Source: Roseibium limicola (GTDB taxonomy: Bacteria > Pseudomonadota > Alphaproteobacteria > Rhizobiales > Stappiaceae). Taken from it: 64,000 nucleotides of DNA. This document shows positions 9,023-17,073 of this stretch, piece by piece. Position numbers and translations under genes: made by a program. The stretch lies in NCBI RefSeq assembly GCF_017313085.1, contig NZ_JAFLNF010000002.1:1-64000 (forward strand). Reading direction: 5' to 3'. The notes beneath the pieces are model-generated. The model was not told where the DNA came from. It saw nothing but the letters and a program-made list of their open reading frames with translations, and ran no database searches. The stretch's first letter is position 1, and each line of letters begins with the position of its first letter.

Positions 9023-9391
9023 CTAGTCGTCGGTGAGCGGTGTCGTCACGACGATGAAAGTCAGGTCTCCCAGTCCGGTGTTCTGGATCGAGTGCCAGAC
9101 GCCTGGCGGCAGGAAGATCACATCGTGCTTGCGCACGACGCGCTTTTCATCGCCCACTTCCATCAGGCCTTCGCCGTCGAGCACATGGTAGACCTGCTCC
9201 TGCACCTTGTGGACATGCCGCTCGACATAGGCCATCGGCTGATAGGTCGAGATGCGGTAGTCGAGCTGTTTGGATCCGGTGGTGTCGGGATGCACCAGCG
9301 CCTTGGACAACGCACCGCCATAGTGGGCAGGAAATTGCTGCCAGGGCTCTTCCGCAATGTTGCGGATGCAGGCTTCGCCTTTTTCGGCCAT
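9023..9391 (-). CDS. Small single-domain cupin
   Basis: This 122-aa cupin_2-type protein has the two conserved beta-barrel motifs. Motif 1 is around residues 57-75 (ERHVHKVQEQVYHVLDGEG) and motif 2 around 88-105 (DVIFLPPGVWHSIQNTG). Metal-ligand candidates are the two His and the Glu of motif 1 and the His of motif 2. It is the last gene of the operon, 27 nt after the ThDP enzyme. Small cupins in catabolic operons act as isomerases, lyases or dioxygenase-like enzymes, or as ligand sensors; the sequence does not tell which. Confidence 0.85.
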   Translation of the reverse strand: MAEKGEACIRNIAEEPWQQFPAHYGGALSKALVHPDTTGSKQLDYRISTYQPMAYVERHVHKVQEQVYHVLDGEGLMEVGDEKRVVRKHDVIFLPPGVWHSIQNTGLGDLTFIVVTTPLTDD

Positions 9392-9418
9392 GAGTGTTCT
9401 CCTTGAAAATCAGACAGT

Positions 9419-11203
9419 TCAACCGGCCGGCGACCAGGGCTCGCCAAAGGCTGGCTGCTTCGGCGGGATTGGCGGCAATTCCCAGGCGCCTGTCGCAGGT
9501 GGGCGGATGTTGGCATCCACATGCACGTCGATCAGCACCGGACGGTTCGAGGCGATGGCCTTTTCCAGCACACCGGCGAAATCCTGCGATCGAGTGACCG
9601 TGTAGCCATCGACCCCGGCAGCCCGCGCCCAGGCGGCAAAGTCCGGATTGTAGGGCTGCTGGTTTTCGCCGTGATAGAAGGCCGTGCCATATTCACGACC
9701 GTCGAAATAGGCGTATTGAAGGTCGCGGATGGCGCCCCAGGCGAAGTTGTTCCAGACCACCCAGACGACGGGGATGTTGTATTCCACCGCGGTGCACAGC
9801 ACATGCGGCACCATAGTGAAGCCGCCATCACCACAGATGGACACCACAGGGCGATCCGGTGCGGCGAGCTTGGCGCCCAGAGCCGAACTCGGGCCGAAGC
9901 CCATGCCGGAATAGCCCCAGGTGTTCAGCATGGTTTGCGGGCGCCGGGCTTCCCAGAACTGCATGAACCAATTGTGGTGAATGCCGCTGTCCAGCGTGAT
10001 GATAGCATCATCCGGCAACACCTTGCGGCAGTCGGCAACAATACGCTCCGGCCGGATCGGGCTGGAATGCATTTCGAAGCCCGGGGCGATGAACTTCTGC
10101 CACTGTGCCGCCCAATCGGCGATATCCTTGTGCCAGTCTTTCAGGCGTGGCCCATTGCCGACATTGCGCCGGTCGAGTTCGTTCAAAACCTGCCGCAGAA
10201 AGGCGCGAGCGTCGGCCAGAATACCGAGATCCGGCGGATAATTACGTCCGATCTCCGCATGGTCGACATCGACATGCACCAGCTTGGTCTGTGGGAAGTT
10301 CCAGGAATAACCGGGGATCCACGACGAGGCAGAGCGGTCATCGAAGCGGGCGCCCACGGCCAGGACCAAATCGGAATGACGGCCCGCCTGATTGGAGGCA
10401 TAAGCGCCATTCCGGCCGATGAAGCCGAGTGACAGCTCATGACGCATATCCATGCAACCCATGCCGTTGGGCGAGGAAATGACCGGGATGGAAAGTCGTT
10501 CGGCCAGCGCGACGAGCTCGTCACCTGCTTCGGAGAGAGTGACGCCGTGCCCGATGAACAGAACCGGGCGCTCTGCCGCCAAAAGCCAGTCGACGGTGGT
10601 GGAAATATCGGCTTCGCTGGCGCCGCTGCGGCGGGTGTTCAGCCCGCTGGAAGCTGGCTCCTCCTTCACTTCGGCCTCTTCGACAAAGAGGTTGTAGGGC
10701 ACGTCCAGATTGACCGGGCCGGGACGGCCATTGGTCATGGTCTGGGCAGCTTGGCGCATGGCCAGCGGCAGCATTTCCACCCGCGTCGGCTGGAACGAGC
10801 GTTTGACCACAGGCTTGATGACATTGTTGAAATCAGCCTGATGATGCTGGTTCAACTCCTGAAACGGCCCGCGGTTGAACTGTGACGTCGGGACATTCGC
10901 CGTGATCGAGAAGATCGCCGATGAGTCCGTCTGGGCAACGGCCAGACCCATGATCAGATTGGCAGACCCCGGACCGGTGGAGGTCAGGGTTGCTGCCGGC
11001 TGATGTTTCACCCGGAAAAAGCCGTCGGCCATATGCGCGGCGGTCTGCTCATGCCGCGGAGAGACAAGTTTGACCTCATCCTTCACGTCATAAAGTGAAT
11101 CCAGCAGACCGACGTTGCCGTGGCCGCAGATCCCGAAAACATACGGGATCTTTTCCTTGACCAGAAATTCGGCGATCAGATCGCCGCCCTTGCGTTTGCT
11201 CAT
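9419..11203 (-). CDS. Thiamine-diphosphate-dependent enzyme (acetolactate synthase-like), first paralogue
   Basis: This 594-aa three-domain ThDP enzyme has the cofactor-activating Glu in RHEQTAAHMADG (E52), a central domain around LFIGHGVTLSEAG, and the diphosphate/Mg site GDGGF at 458 with NN 27-28 residues later. The family includes acetolactate synthase, glyoxylate carboligase and 2-oxoacid decarboxylases; nothing here fixes the substrate. The gene is 12 nt downstream of the FAD dehydrogenase and 27 nt upstream of the cupin. It is therefore translated in one unit with them and probably makes or breaks a C-C bond next to a carbonyl in the same catabolic route. Confidence 0.9.
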   Translation of the reverse strand: MSKRKGGDLIAEFLVKEKIPYVFGICGHGNVGLLDSLYDVKDEVKLVSPRHEQTAAHMADGFFRVKHQPAATLTSTGPGSANLIMGLAVAQTDSSAIFSITANVPTSQFNRGPFQELNQHHQADFNNVIKPVVKRSFQPTRVEMLPLAMRQAAQTMTNGRPGPVNLDVPYNLFVEEAEVKEEPASSGLNTRRSGASEADISTTVDWLLAAERPVLFIGHGVTLSEAGDELVALAERLSIPVISSPNGMGCMDMRHELSLGFIGRNGAYASNQAGRHSDLVLAVGARFDDRSASSWIPGYSWNFPQTKLVHVDVDHAEIGRNYPPDLGILADARAFLRQVLNELDRRNVGNGPRLKDWHKDIADWAAQWQKFIAPGFEMHSSPIRPERIVADCRKVLPDDAIITLDSGIHHNWFMQFWEARRPQTMLNTWGYSGMGFGPSSALGAKLAAPDRPVVSICGDGGFTMVPHVLCTAVEYNIPVVWVVWNNFAWGAIRDLQYAYFDGREYGTAFYHGENQQPYNPDFAAWARAAGVDGYTVTRSQDFAGVLEKAIASNRPVLIDVHVDANIRPPATGAWELPPIPPKQPAFGEPWSPAG

Positions 11204-11215
11204 GTAGTCCTCGCG

Positions 11216-12994
11216 TTACGCCTGTTGTCTGTGAAAAGAAGAGAGGGGTTCGGGCGGGGGCTCACCAACATCCTCAAGCGGGATGTCGGCGGCATGCAGT
11301 CCAGCCAGCCAGCCGAAGGTCATGGCCTGGCCGAGCTGTGCACCGGCACCCGGATATTCGCCGCCAAAGGCGGATTGAGCGTCATTGCCGCAGGCATAAA
11401 GCCCCAGCATTGGCTTGCCGGCCGTATCAAGTACGCGGGCGTTTTCATCCGTCAGCAGTCCACGGCTGGTGCCAAGTGGCGTGGGCCAGACGGCAACGGC
11501 ATAAAACGGCCCCTGGGTGATTTCGCCCAGGCATGGGTTGGGCGAAACATCCGCATCGCCGTTGCCACGCTCATAGAGCGTCTCGCCCTTGTGGAAGTCA
11601 TCATCGCGGCCTTGGCGAGCAAACTCGTTGAAGCGCGAAACGGTGTGTTTGAGCGCTTCCGGCGGCAGGTCAGCCTGCGTGGCAAGTTCGGCTATTGTCG
11701 TTGCTTCCAACAGGTAACCGGACGCAACATAGCGCCGCAGGGACGGCGTGCGCGGGCGGATGACGCCGAGGCCGTGTTTGCGGATGAAAGCCCGGTCGAC
11801 GATCAGCCATGCCGGGATGGCGTCTCCGCCTTTGTCTGTCTGCGCATACATGGCGCGGACAAATTCGTGATACGACAGCGCTTCATTGGCAAAGCGTTGT
11901 CCCTGGCGGTCGACCGCAATCAGACCGGGCTTGGGCCGGTCCAGCACAATATGCGGATAGACCGCCGTTGTGCCGTCAGCACGCTTGTAGAATGAGCTGG
12001 GAAACCACAGCCCGTTGTCCTTGCCCGAAGGTCCAAGTGCAGCGCTTGCGCTAAGTGCCAGATCCAGCGTCGTCCCCAGACAGCCCGGGGCTGCAGGTGT
12101 CGCCGGAGGGGTCGGCGAGGGGAGATGTTGCTGGCGTTTTTCTGAGCTGGCCGGAAACCCGCCGCCGGCAAGAACCACGCCCTTGTGCCCAAGAAGGCTG
12201 AGTGTTTCATTGTTCCGACGCAGGGAAACGCCGATGACTTTACCGCCGTCGGTCAGAAGACGCGTGGCCTCAACGTCGGAGTGGATGGCGACACCCAGAT
12301 CCCGGCAGGATTTCACAAGAGCGGCAATCAGCGCATTTCCAAGCACAAGTCGTGTGCCGCGCTTGTTGTTCAAGCGGTCGAGGGCAAACCGCAGTGTGAG
12401 CCGTGCCGCCAGTATCAGTGCGGACAAACTGCGGTCAGCGCGCAGCAATTGTGCCGCTTCGGAGCGGGTGACCATCATTCCGCCAAAGACCATCAATTCG
12501 CGTAAGGGGGAGGCAAGGCGTTTGAAGTCGCTTTTGAGGCGCCGGCCGTCAAAGGCCTGCGGCTCGAGAGCCCGGCCGCCTGCAGCGGCGCCCGGCATGT
12601 CCTGTCGGTAATCAGCAGCGCTCATGAAAGGTTTGAAGGTGAGGTCGGTCTTGGCCATCAGTTCATCCAGCATCAGTGGCCCTGCCTGAAGAAATCGCCG
12701 CCAAGGAGCCTCCGGCCCGGCATTGCCGACCAGAGCCGACAGATATCTGGCGGCTCTCGGGCCATCATCCGTGATGCCTTCAGCGCGCAACAGGGAATTG
12801 TCCGGGATCCAGACCGTGCCGGAAGAGCGCGCACTCGTGCCGCCGATCTCCGCCTGGCTTTCCAGAACGACAACCTTGAGGCCTTGCAAGGCAGCGGTGA
12901 TCGCAGCGGTCAGCCCCGCCGCGCCGCTTCCCAGCACGATCAGGTCGAACGCCTCATCTTGTTGCAGGTCCTCCCGGATCTCCGCTGAGGTCAT
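11216..12994 (-). CDS. FAD-dependent dehydrogenase (3-ketosteroid delta1-dehydrogenase / fumarate reductase flavoprotein family)
   Basis: This 592-aa FAD_binding_2 protein has the dinucleotide motif GSGAAG at residue 22 and a Glu ending the second strand (VVVLESQAEIGGTSARSSG). The C-terminal FAD motif is GLYACGNDAQSAFGGEYPGAG followed by AMTFGWLAG. The YPGAG signature resembles 3-oxosteroid 1-dehydrogenases. No signal peptide or haem motif is seen, so a soluble dehydrogenase that introduces or removes a C=C bond alpha to a carbonyl is likely. It is the second gene of the operon, after an RbsB-like binding protein and before the ThDP enzyme. A steroid substrate is not implied, since no other steroid genes are present. 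Confidence 0.88.
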   Translation of the reverse strand: MTSAEIREDLQQDEAFDLIVLGSGAAGLTAAITAALQGLKVVVLESQAEIGGTSARSSGTVWIPDNSLLRAEGITDDGPRAARYLSALVGNAGPEAPWRRFLQAGPLMLDELMAKTDLTFKPFMSAADYRQDMPGAAAGGRALEPQAFDGRRLKSDFKRLASPLRELMVFGGMMVTRSEAAQLLRADRSLSALILAARLTLRFALDRLNNKRGTRLVLGNALIAALVKSCRDLGVAIHSDVEATRLLTDGGKVIGVSLRRNNETLSLLGHKGVVLAGGGFPASSEKRQQHLPSPTPPATPAAPGCLGTTLDLALSASAALGPSGKDNGLWFPSSFYKRADGTTAVYPHIVLDRPKPGLIAVDRQGQRFANEALSYHEFVRAMYAQTDKGGDAIPAWLIVDRAFIRKHGLGVIRPRTPSLRRYVASGYLLEATTIAELATQADLPPEALKHTVSRFNEFARQGRDDDFHKGETLYERGNGDADVSPNPCLGEITQGPFYAVAVWPTPLGTSRGLLTDENARVLDTAGKPMLGLYACGNDAQSAFGGEYPGAGAQLGQAMTFGWLAGLHAADIPLEDVGEPPPEPLSSFHRQQA

Positions 12995-13106
12995 GGGTCA
13001 ACGCCTCCCAACGTTGACGGCGGTGAAGCTCACCACCGTTCTGACAGGCTCAGGTCTCGCTGCCTGCCTGGCAAATAGGTTTTGTGCCGGACGAATTGAA
13101 ACTGCG

Positions 13107-13158
13107 AACAGCGAAGCAGACGGCGGACTTTGGATCGCCATCCGCTCCGACCGCTGTT
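13107..13158 (-). promoter_or_regulatory. Nested inverted repeat after the RbsB-like binding-protein gene
   Basis: Outer arms AACAGCG (13107) and CGCTGTT (13152) and inner arms GCGGA / TCCGC can fold into a long interrupted stem beginning right after the stop codon at 13159. No U-tract is present. It may limit read-through into the FAD dehydrogenase gene. The remaining 110 nt before that gene show nothing clear. Confidence 0.3.
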
Positions 13159-14151
13159 TTATGGGGTGACGATTTCTTCCCAGGTCGGGCACTTGCGCTC
13201 ATTCAGCGGCACTTTCCACGGTGCCAGATTGGTCCTGTCGATCAGCACGGACGGCACGGTGATGTCGTCCGGAATATCCTGCCCATCCAGATGCCGCAGG
13301 CCGGCGCGCGCAGCGGTACAGGCGATCTTGAAGGCGCTGAATTCTACGGTTGCCAGCATGGTGCCGTCTTCGATCAGATTGATGGCGCCATCGAGGCCAT
13401 TGGCACCCACGAGTTGGGCCGCGCGATCGGCTTCATTCAGCGCGTCGAGGGCGCCATAGACCATGACGTCATTGGCCGCCCAGATGCCGTCAATCTGCGG
13501 ATGGTTCTTGAGAGCCTGGACGGTGACATCATAGGCAGCAGGCTTCTGGTACATGCCGGTAACGATCCCCAGAACTTCGATATCCGGAAACTCCGCGGCG
13601 GCGTTCTGCATGCCCTTGACCCGGTTGCGGCTGGTTGGGGCCGCCGGGTTGCCTTCGATTGCCAGCACCTTGCCGCTGCCGTTCATGCCTTCGAAGAGCG
13701 CCTTGGCGCCATTGTAGCCAACAGCCACGTCATCGGAGCCAACATGGGTAATGAAGTCGCCTTCCAACCGGTTGACGAAAGACACGACGGGAATGCCGGC
13801 GGCGGTAAATTTCGCCGCATCCTCAACCATCGCCTTGTCGTCGACAGGAACGAAGATCACCAGATCTGGATGTTGGGCGAGGGCCTCGACCACCAGAGCC
13901 TTCTGCTGCTCAACATTGTCCGGACTTTCCGGCACGAAATGAGCTGTCGTGGCGCCTTTTTCCTCGGCCACCAGATCGGCGCCCCGGCGCGCGGCGGCAT
14001 AGGCCGGGTTGGTGAAATTCTTCGTGAAAACCGCAATCAAAGGTGCGTCGTTGGCGGCTTGCACCGGTGTTGACAGCATGCTGCCGGCCAGAATGGCGGA
14101 AAACAGTCCAGCCTGACCAAATCGGCGAAACGTGCGTAGGGCTGATGTCAT
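13159..14151 (-). CDS. RbsB-like periplasmic sugar-type binding protein without adjacent permease
   Basis: This 330-aa type-I periplasmic binding protein has a Sec signal peptide (TSALRTFRRFGQAGLFSAILAG region, cleavage near PVQA-AN). A Peripla_BP_4 fold is indicated by PLIAVFTKNFTNPAYAAARRG, PDLVIFVPVDD and GIWAANDVMVYGALDAL. I chose the ATG at 14151 because AGGGAGAAAGAC precedes it; the longer frame adds 27 unlikely residues. It heads an operon with an FAD dehydrogenase, a ThDP enzyme and a cupin. No RbsC-type permease or RbsA-type ATPase is present in the window, so it is an orphan that may serve a transporter elsewhere or a sensor. Confidence 0.9.
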   Translation of the reverse strand: MTSALRTFRRFGQAGLFSAILAGSMLSTPVQAANDAPLIAVFTKNFTNPAYAAARRGADLVAEEKGATTAHFVPESPDNVEQQKALVVEALAQHPDLVIFVPVDDKAMVEDAAKFTAAGIPVVSFVNRLEGDFITHVGSDDVAVGYNGAKALFEGMNGSGKVLAIEGNPAAPTSRNRVKGMQNAAAEFPDIEVLGIVTGMYQKPAAYDVTVQALKNHPQIDGIWAANDVMVYGALDALNEADRAAQLVGANGLDGAINLIEDGTMLATVEFSAFKIACTAARAGLRHLDGQDIPDDITVPSVLIDRTNLAPWKVPLNERKCPTWEEIVTP

Positions 14152-14498
14152 GTCTTTCTCCCTAAAGACATGCATTGGGCGGAGGCGCTCAATGCAGGAT
14201 GCCGCGCCTTCTTTTTGCAAGGTCTTCGACATGGGAGAGACTAAGTGAATGACAGGCTTGGGAAAAATATCAAATACCGACGGGTCTATAAGTCAGGCTT
14301 ATAGCTCTCGGCGGGCCGTTCTGCCGATCATGCGGCGGGACAAGCGGAAAGCACGGGCGTCGCCGTTCGCTTTGCCCGTGTCATTGTTGGCTCTCGTACA
14401 ATTCGAATTTCCCTATCGGCCCGGTTCGCTGTAGGTCTGGGCGCGGGCGTCTGTCGTCGCCCCTGCAGACACCAACGAGACGAAGAGGCCGTGCTTTC
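14152..14498. other. 347-nt divergent intergenic control region
   Basis: The region lies between the RbsB-like operon (minus) and the second LysR gene (plus). It contains the LysR box at 14286-14304 and no convincing coding frame. The long N-terminal extension of the binding-protein frame into this region lacks a ribosome binding site and a hydrophobic leader start. Confidence 0.6.
14286..14304. promoter_or_regulatory. LysR-type operator, 7-bp perfect arms
   Basis: CTATAAG-TCAGG-CTTATAG is a perfect inverted repeat with 5-nt spacer and T-N11-A core. It lies 135 nt upstream of the RbsB-like binding-protein ATG. The element at 7966 has the same half-sites, the same spacer length, the same preceding GACGGG and almost the same distance to its target gene (144 nt), which points to shared control. 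Confidence 0.75.
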
Positions 14499-15437
14499 AT
14501 GCGGACTGATTACCTGGGCCTGGAGGCTTTTGTCGCGATTGCCGAGCTGGGGAGCTTCAGCCGGGCGGCGTCTTATCTCAATCTGTCTCAGACCGCATTG
14601 AGCCATCGGGTGCGAAAGCTGGAGGCGGATCTCGGCGTCCAGCTGATCATGCGCACCACCCGCGATGTGTCGCTGACCAAAGAGGCACAAGGGCTGTTGC
14701 CTCAGGTGAGACGCGATCTGCGACAGCTTGCGGATGCCTACTCGGGCCTCAAGAGTCGCGGCACGGCCCGTGAGGAAAAGCTTGCCTTTGCCTGTCTGCC
14801 AACCATCGCCAACTATTATATGCCGTCGATCCTGAAGGCCTTCGCCCGCGAGTGTCCCGACGTTCACATCCGGCTGCAGGATCAGCCGGTGGGAAGGGTC
14901 TATGATCTCGTCCAGGAAGGCGAAGTCGAGTTCGGCATCACCGTGGTGGGCGCGCGTCAGTGGGATCTGGATTTCCATGAAATCTACACCGAGCCCTATG
15001 TGCTGCTGGTACCGCAGGATCATCCGCTGGCGGAGCGCGACACGATTACCCGAGCTGATTTATCGGGTCAGGAGTTTGTGCGCATCGAGACCCAGTCGAC
15101 CAACCGAAAGCTGATCGATGAAGCGCTTGGCGATCACAGCTCGTCGATTATCTGGCGATATGAAGTTCAGAATTCAGCCATGGCCATGCGGATGGTGGCG
15201 GAAGGCGTGGCCTTGACCGTACTGCCGGCCTTGGCGTCCAGCTTGTTCGGGCCGGAGTTGAAGGCGCTGCATTTTTCCGATGTGAAGATGCAGCGCACTC
15301 TGGGGTTCGTGACCCGCAAGGGCATCACCCTGTCACGCCCGGCGTCCCGCTTGCTCGAGATGACAAGGGAACGTCTGGCGCGACAGGGGGAGCCGAAAGT
15401 CAGGCGTGCTGCTTTGGCGGGTGCGCCCGCTGAATAA
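14499..15437 (+). CDS. LysR-family transcriptional regulator (second)
   Basis: This 312-aa regulator has an N-terminal HTH (LEAFVAIAELGSFSRAASYL, then SQTALSHRVRKLE) and a substrate-binding domain starting at LAFACLPTIANYYMPS. It is divergent from the RbsB-like operon and has a strong palindromic box 195 nt upstream of its ATG. Its last 38 nt overlap the 3' end of the convergent ThDP enzyme gene, so the two mRNAs would be antisense there. The inducer is unknown. Confidence 0.93.
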   Translation: MRTDYLGLEAFVAIAELGSFSRAASYLNLSQTALSHRVRKLEADLGVQLIMRTTRDVSLTKEAQGLLPQVRRDLRQLADAYSGLKSRGTAREEKLAFACLPTIANYYMPSILKAFARECPDVHIRLQDQPVGRVYDLVQEGEVEFGITVVGARQWDLDFHEIYTEPYVLLVPQDHPLAERDTITRADLSGQEFVRIETQSTNRKLIDEALGDHSSSIIWRYEVQNSAMAMRMVAEGVALTVLPALASSLFGPELKALHFSDVKMQRTLGFVTRKGITLSRPASRLLEMTRERLARQGEPKVRRAALAGAPAE

Positions 15438-17073
15438 CCGGTGAGATTACTTGGTCGGAGACCGGAACATCCCAGACGGCAGCGCCGCCGCCATTCGACT
15501 TGAACTGCGCGATGAGCTCCGGCAGACGGGACAGGTCGTCGATGGTTTCGCCACCGATGCCAAACCCGCGCGCAATGGCCGCCAGATCGGTCCGGCCGAA
15601 AACCGCACCCTCATCAGACAGACCTTCGGCCCGCAGCTTGTGGATCTCGGATCCGTAAGCTCCGTCGTTCAGCACGATGATCAGAATGTTGAGCCCATGG
15701 CGCTTGATCGTCTCAAGCTCCTGGATGTGCATCAGCAGACTGCCGTCACCGTCGAACATAACCACGGTGTCATCCGGGTTGGCAGCCGCGACACCCATGG
15801 CGAACGAAATGCCGTTGCCGATTGCCCCGAATTCGCGGATCGTCAGGAAGCGCTCCTGCGGGCGCGATGGCATCTGCGCAAAGAAGTAGGAGCAATGGCC
15901 TGATGAATTGACCATCTGCCAATCGGCAGGCAATCCGGCTTCCAATGCGCTGACCACATCACGTGGATCATGGACATCCGGTTCCATCTCGAACGGTGTG
16001 TCGTCGGCAGGTGTCGTGCGAATGGCGTTTGCCAACTCGTCGCTGCGCCAAGCAGGAGACCGTTCGGCAATCGCAGATGTCAGAGCCTCAACGCCGAGAC
16101 GTGCGTCTGCGCGAAGATGGGCGTCGGCTGCAATACGGCCCTGACTGATAGTGATGGGATCCGTATCTATCTGCAGAACCTTGGCGTTCGGCCACAGCTT
16201 GCCGGCATCCGCGTTGTGGCGGGCCAGTGAGCAGCCAACCGCAATCACCAGATCGGCCTCGGCAAAGCAATCCCTCGCGATCTTGGTAGAGAACCCACCG
16301 GCAATCGACAGCGAGAACGGATCGTCGTGGAACAGTCCGCGAGCGGGCAGGGTGACTGCAAGCAGACCGTTACAGCGTTGTGCAAGCGCTCGGCAGGCAG
16401 AACCAGCCTCGGCTTCCACGGCCCCAAGGCCGGCCACAACGACAATCTTCTCAGCCTTTGAGATCAACGCAGCCGCCTGATCCACATCCGTCGGGTTTGG
16501 CGGAATGGGCGAGAGCTTCGGCAGCAGATCCGCCGACGGTGTCGGCAGCAACTCAGACCCGGTCCAGGCGCGGTTCTGCAAATCAAACGGCACGCCGATG
16601 ACCACCGGGCGCCGTTCGCGCTTTGCCTGCAGAAACGCGTCGCGAATGGCTGTCGGCATACGCTCCACATGGTGGAGAGAATGATAGGCGGCACCGGTTG
16701 CTGTGATGATTGGCGCCTGGTCTATGGCCTGATTGTACCAGCCCGAGTTCAACGGGGCTTCGCCGGCGAAGATCACCAGCGGCAACCGCGCTCTGACCGC
16801 AGCCGGAAGGGCCGTGGTCAGCTGGGTCAATCCGGGACCACAGGTGACCGTCGCAACACCGACATCGCCGGTCTTGCGGGCATAGGCCATCGCAGCGGCC
16901 GCCGCGCAATGCTCATGCCGGACATAGATCATCCGGCAGCCCTGCTCGGCCAGCCGTGTCGCCCAGTTCATGTTTGCATCGCCCAATAGGGAGAAGCAGG
17001 TGGTCACGTTCTCATTGATGAAGACGCGCGCCAGCATGTCGAAAACATGCATTGGACTGTCGGCGTCACTCAT
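15400..17073 (-). CDS. Thiamine-diphosphate-dependent enzyme, second paralogue
   Basis: This 557-aa ThDP-binding enzyme has the activating Glu in VRHEHCAAAAAMAYARKTG (E54) and the Mg-ThDP motif GDGSL at 442 with ND at 469-470. It differs clearly from the other ThDP enzyme (9419) in both terminal domains, so it is not a recent duplicate. The start ATG overlaps the stop of the PrpF-family gene (ATGA), placing it last in the tct operon. A 2-oxoacid decarboxylase or C-C lyase role acting after the tautomerase is a reasonable inference; the substrate is unknown. Confidence 0.9.
   Translation of the reverse strand: MSDADSPMHVFDMLARVFINENVTTCFSLLGDANMNWATRLAEQGCRMIYVRHEHCAAAAAMAYARKTGDVGVATVTCGPGLTQLTTALPAAVRARLPLVIFAGEAPLNSGWYNQAIDQAPIITATGAAYHSLHHVERMPTAIRDAFLQAKRERRPVVIGVPFDLQNRAWTGSELLPTPSADLLPKLSPIPPNPTDVDQAAALISKAEKIVVVAGLGAVEAEAGSACRALAQRCNGLLAVTLPARGLFHDDPFSLSIAGGFSTKIARDCFAEADLVIAVGCSLARHNADAGKLWPNAKVLQIDTDPITISQGRIAADAHLRADARLGVEALTSAIAERSPAWRSDELANAIRTTPADDTPFEMEPDVHDPRDVVSALEAGLPADWQMVNSSGHCSYFFAQMPSRPQERFLTIREFGAIGNGISFAMGVAAANPDDTVVMFDGDGSLLMHIQELETIKRHGLNILIIVLNDGAYGSEIHKLRAEGLSDEGAVFGRTDLAAIARGFGIGGETIDDLSRLPELIAQFKSNGGGAAVWDVPVSDQVISPVIQRAHPPKQHA

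Noticed and set aside
9521-10432. 303-aa plus-strand frame inside the ThDP enzyme gene
   Set aside because: Antisense shadow; the minus strand has full ThDP motifs.
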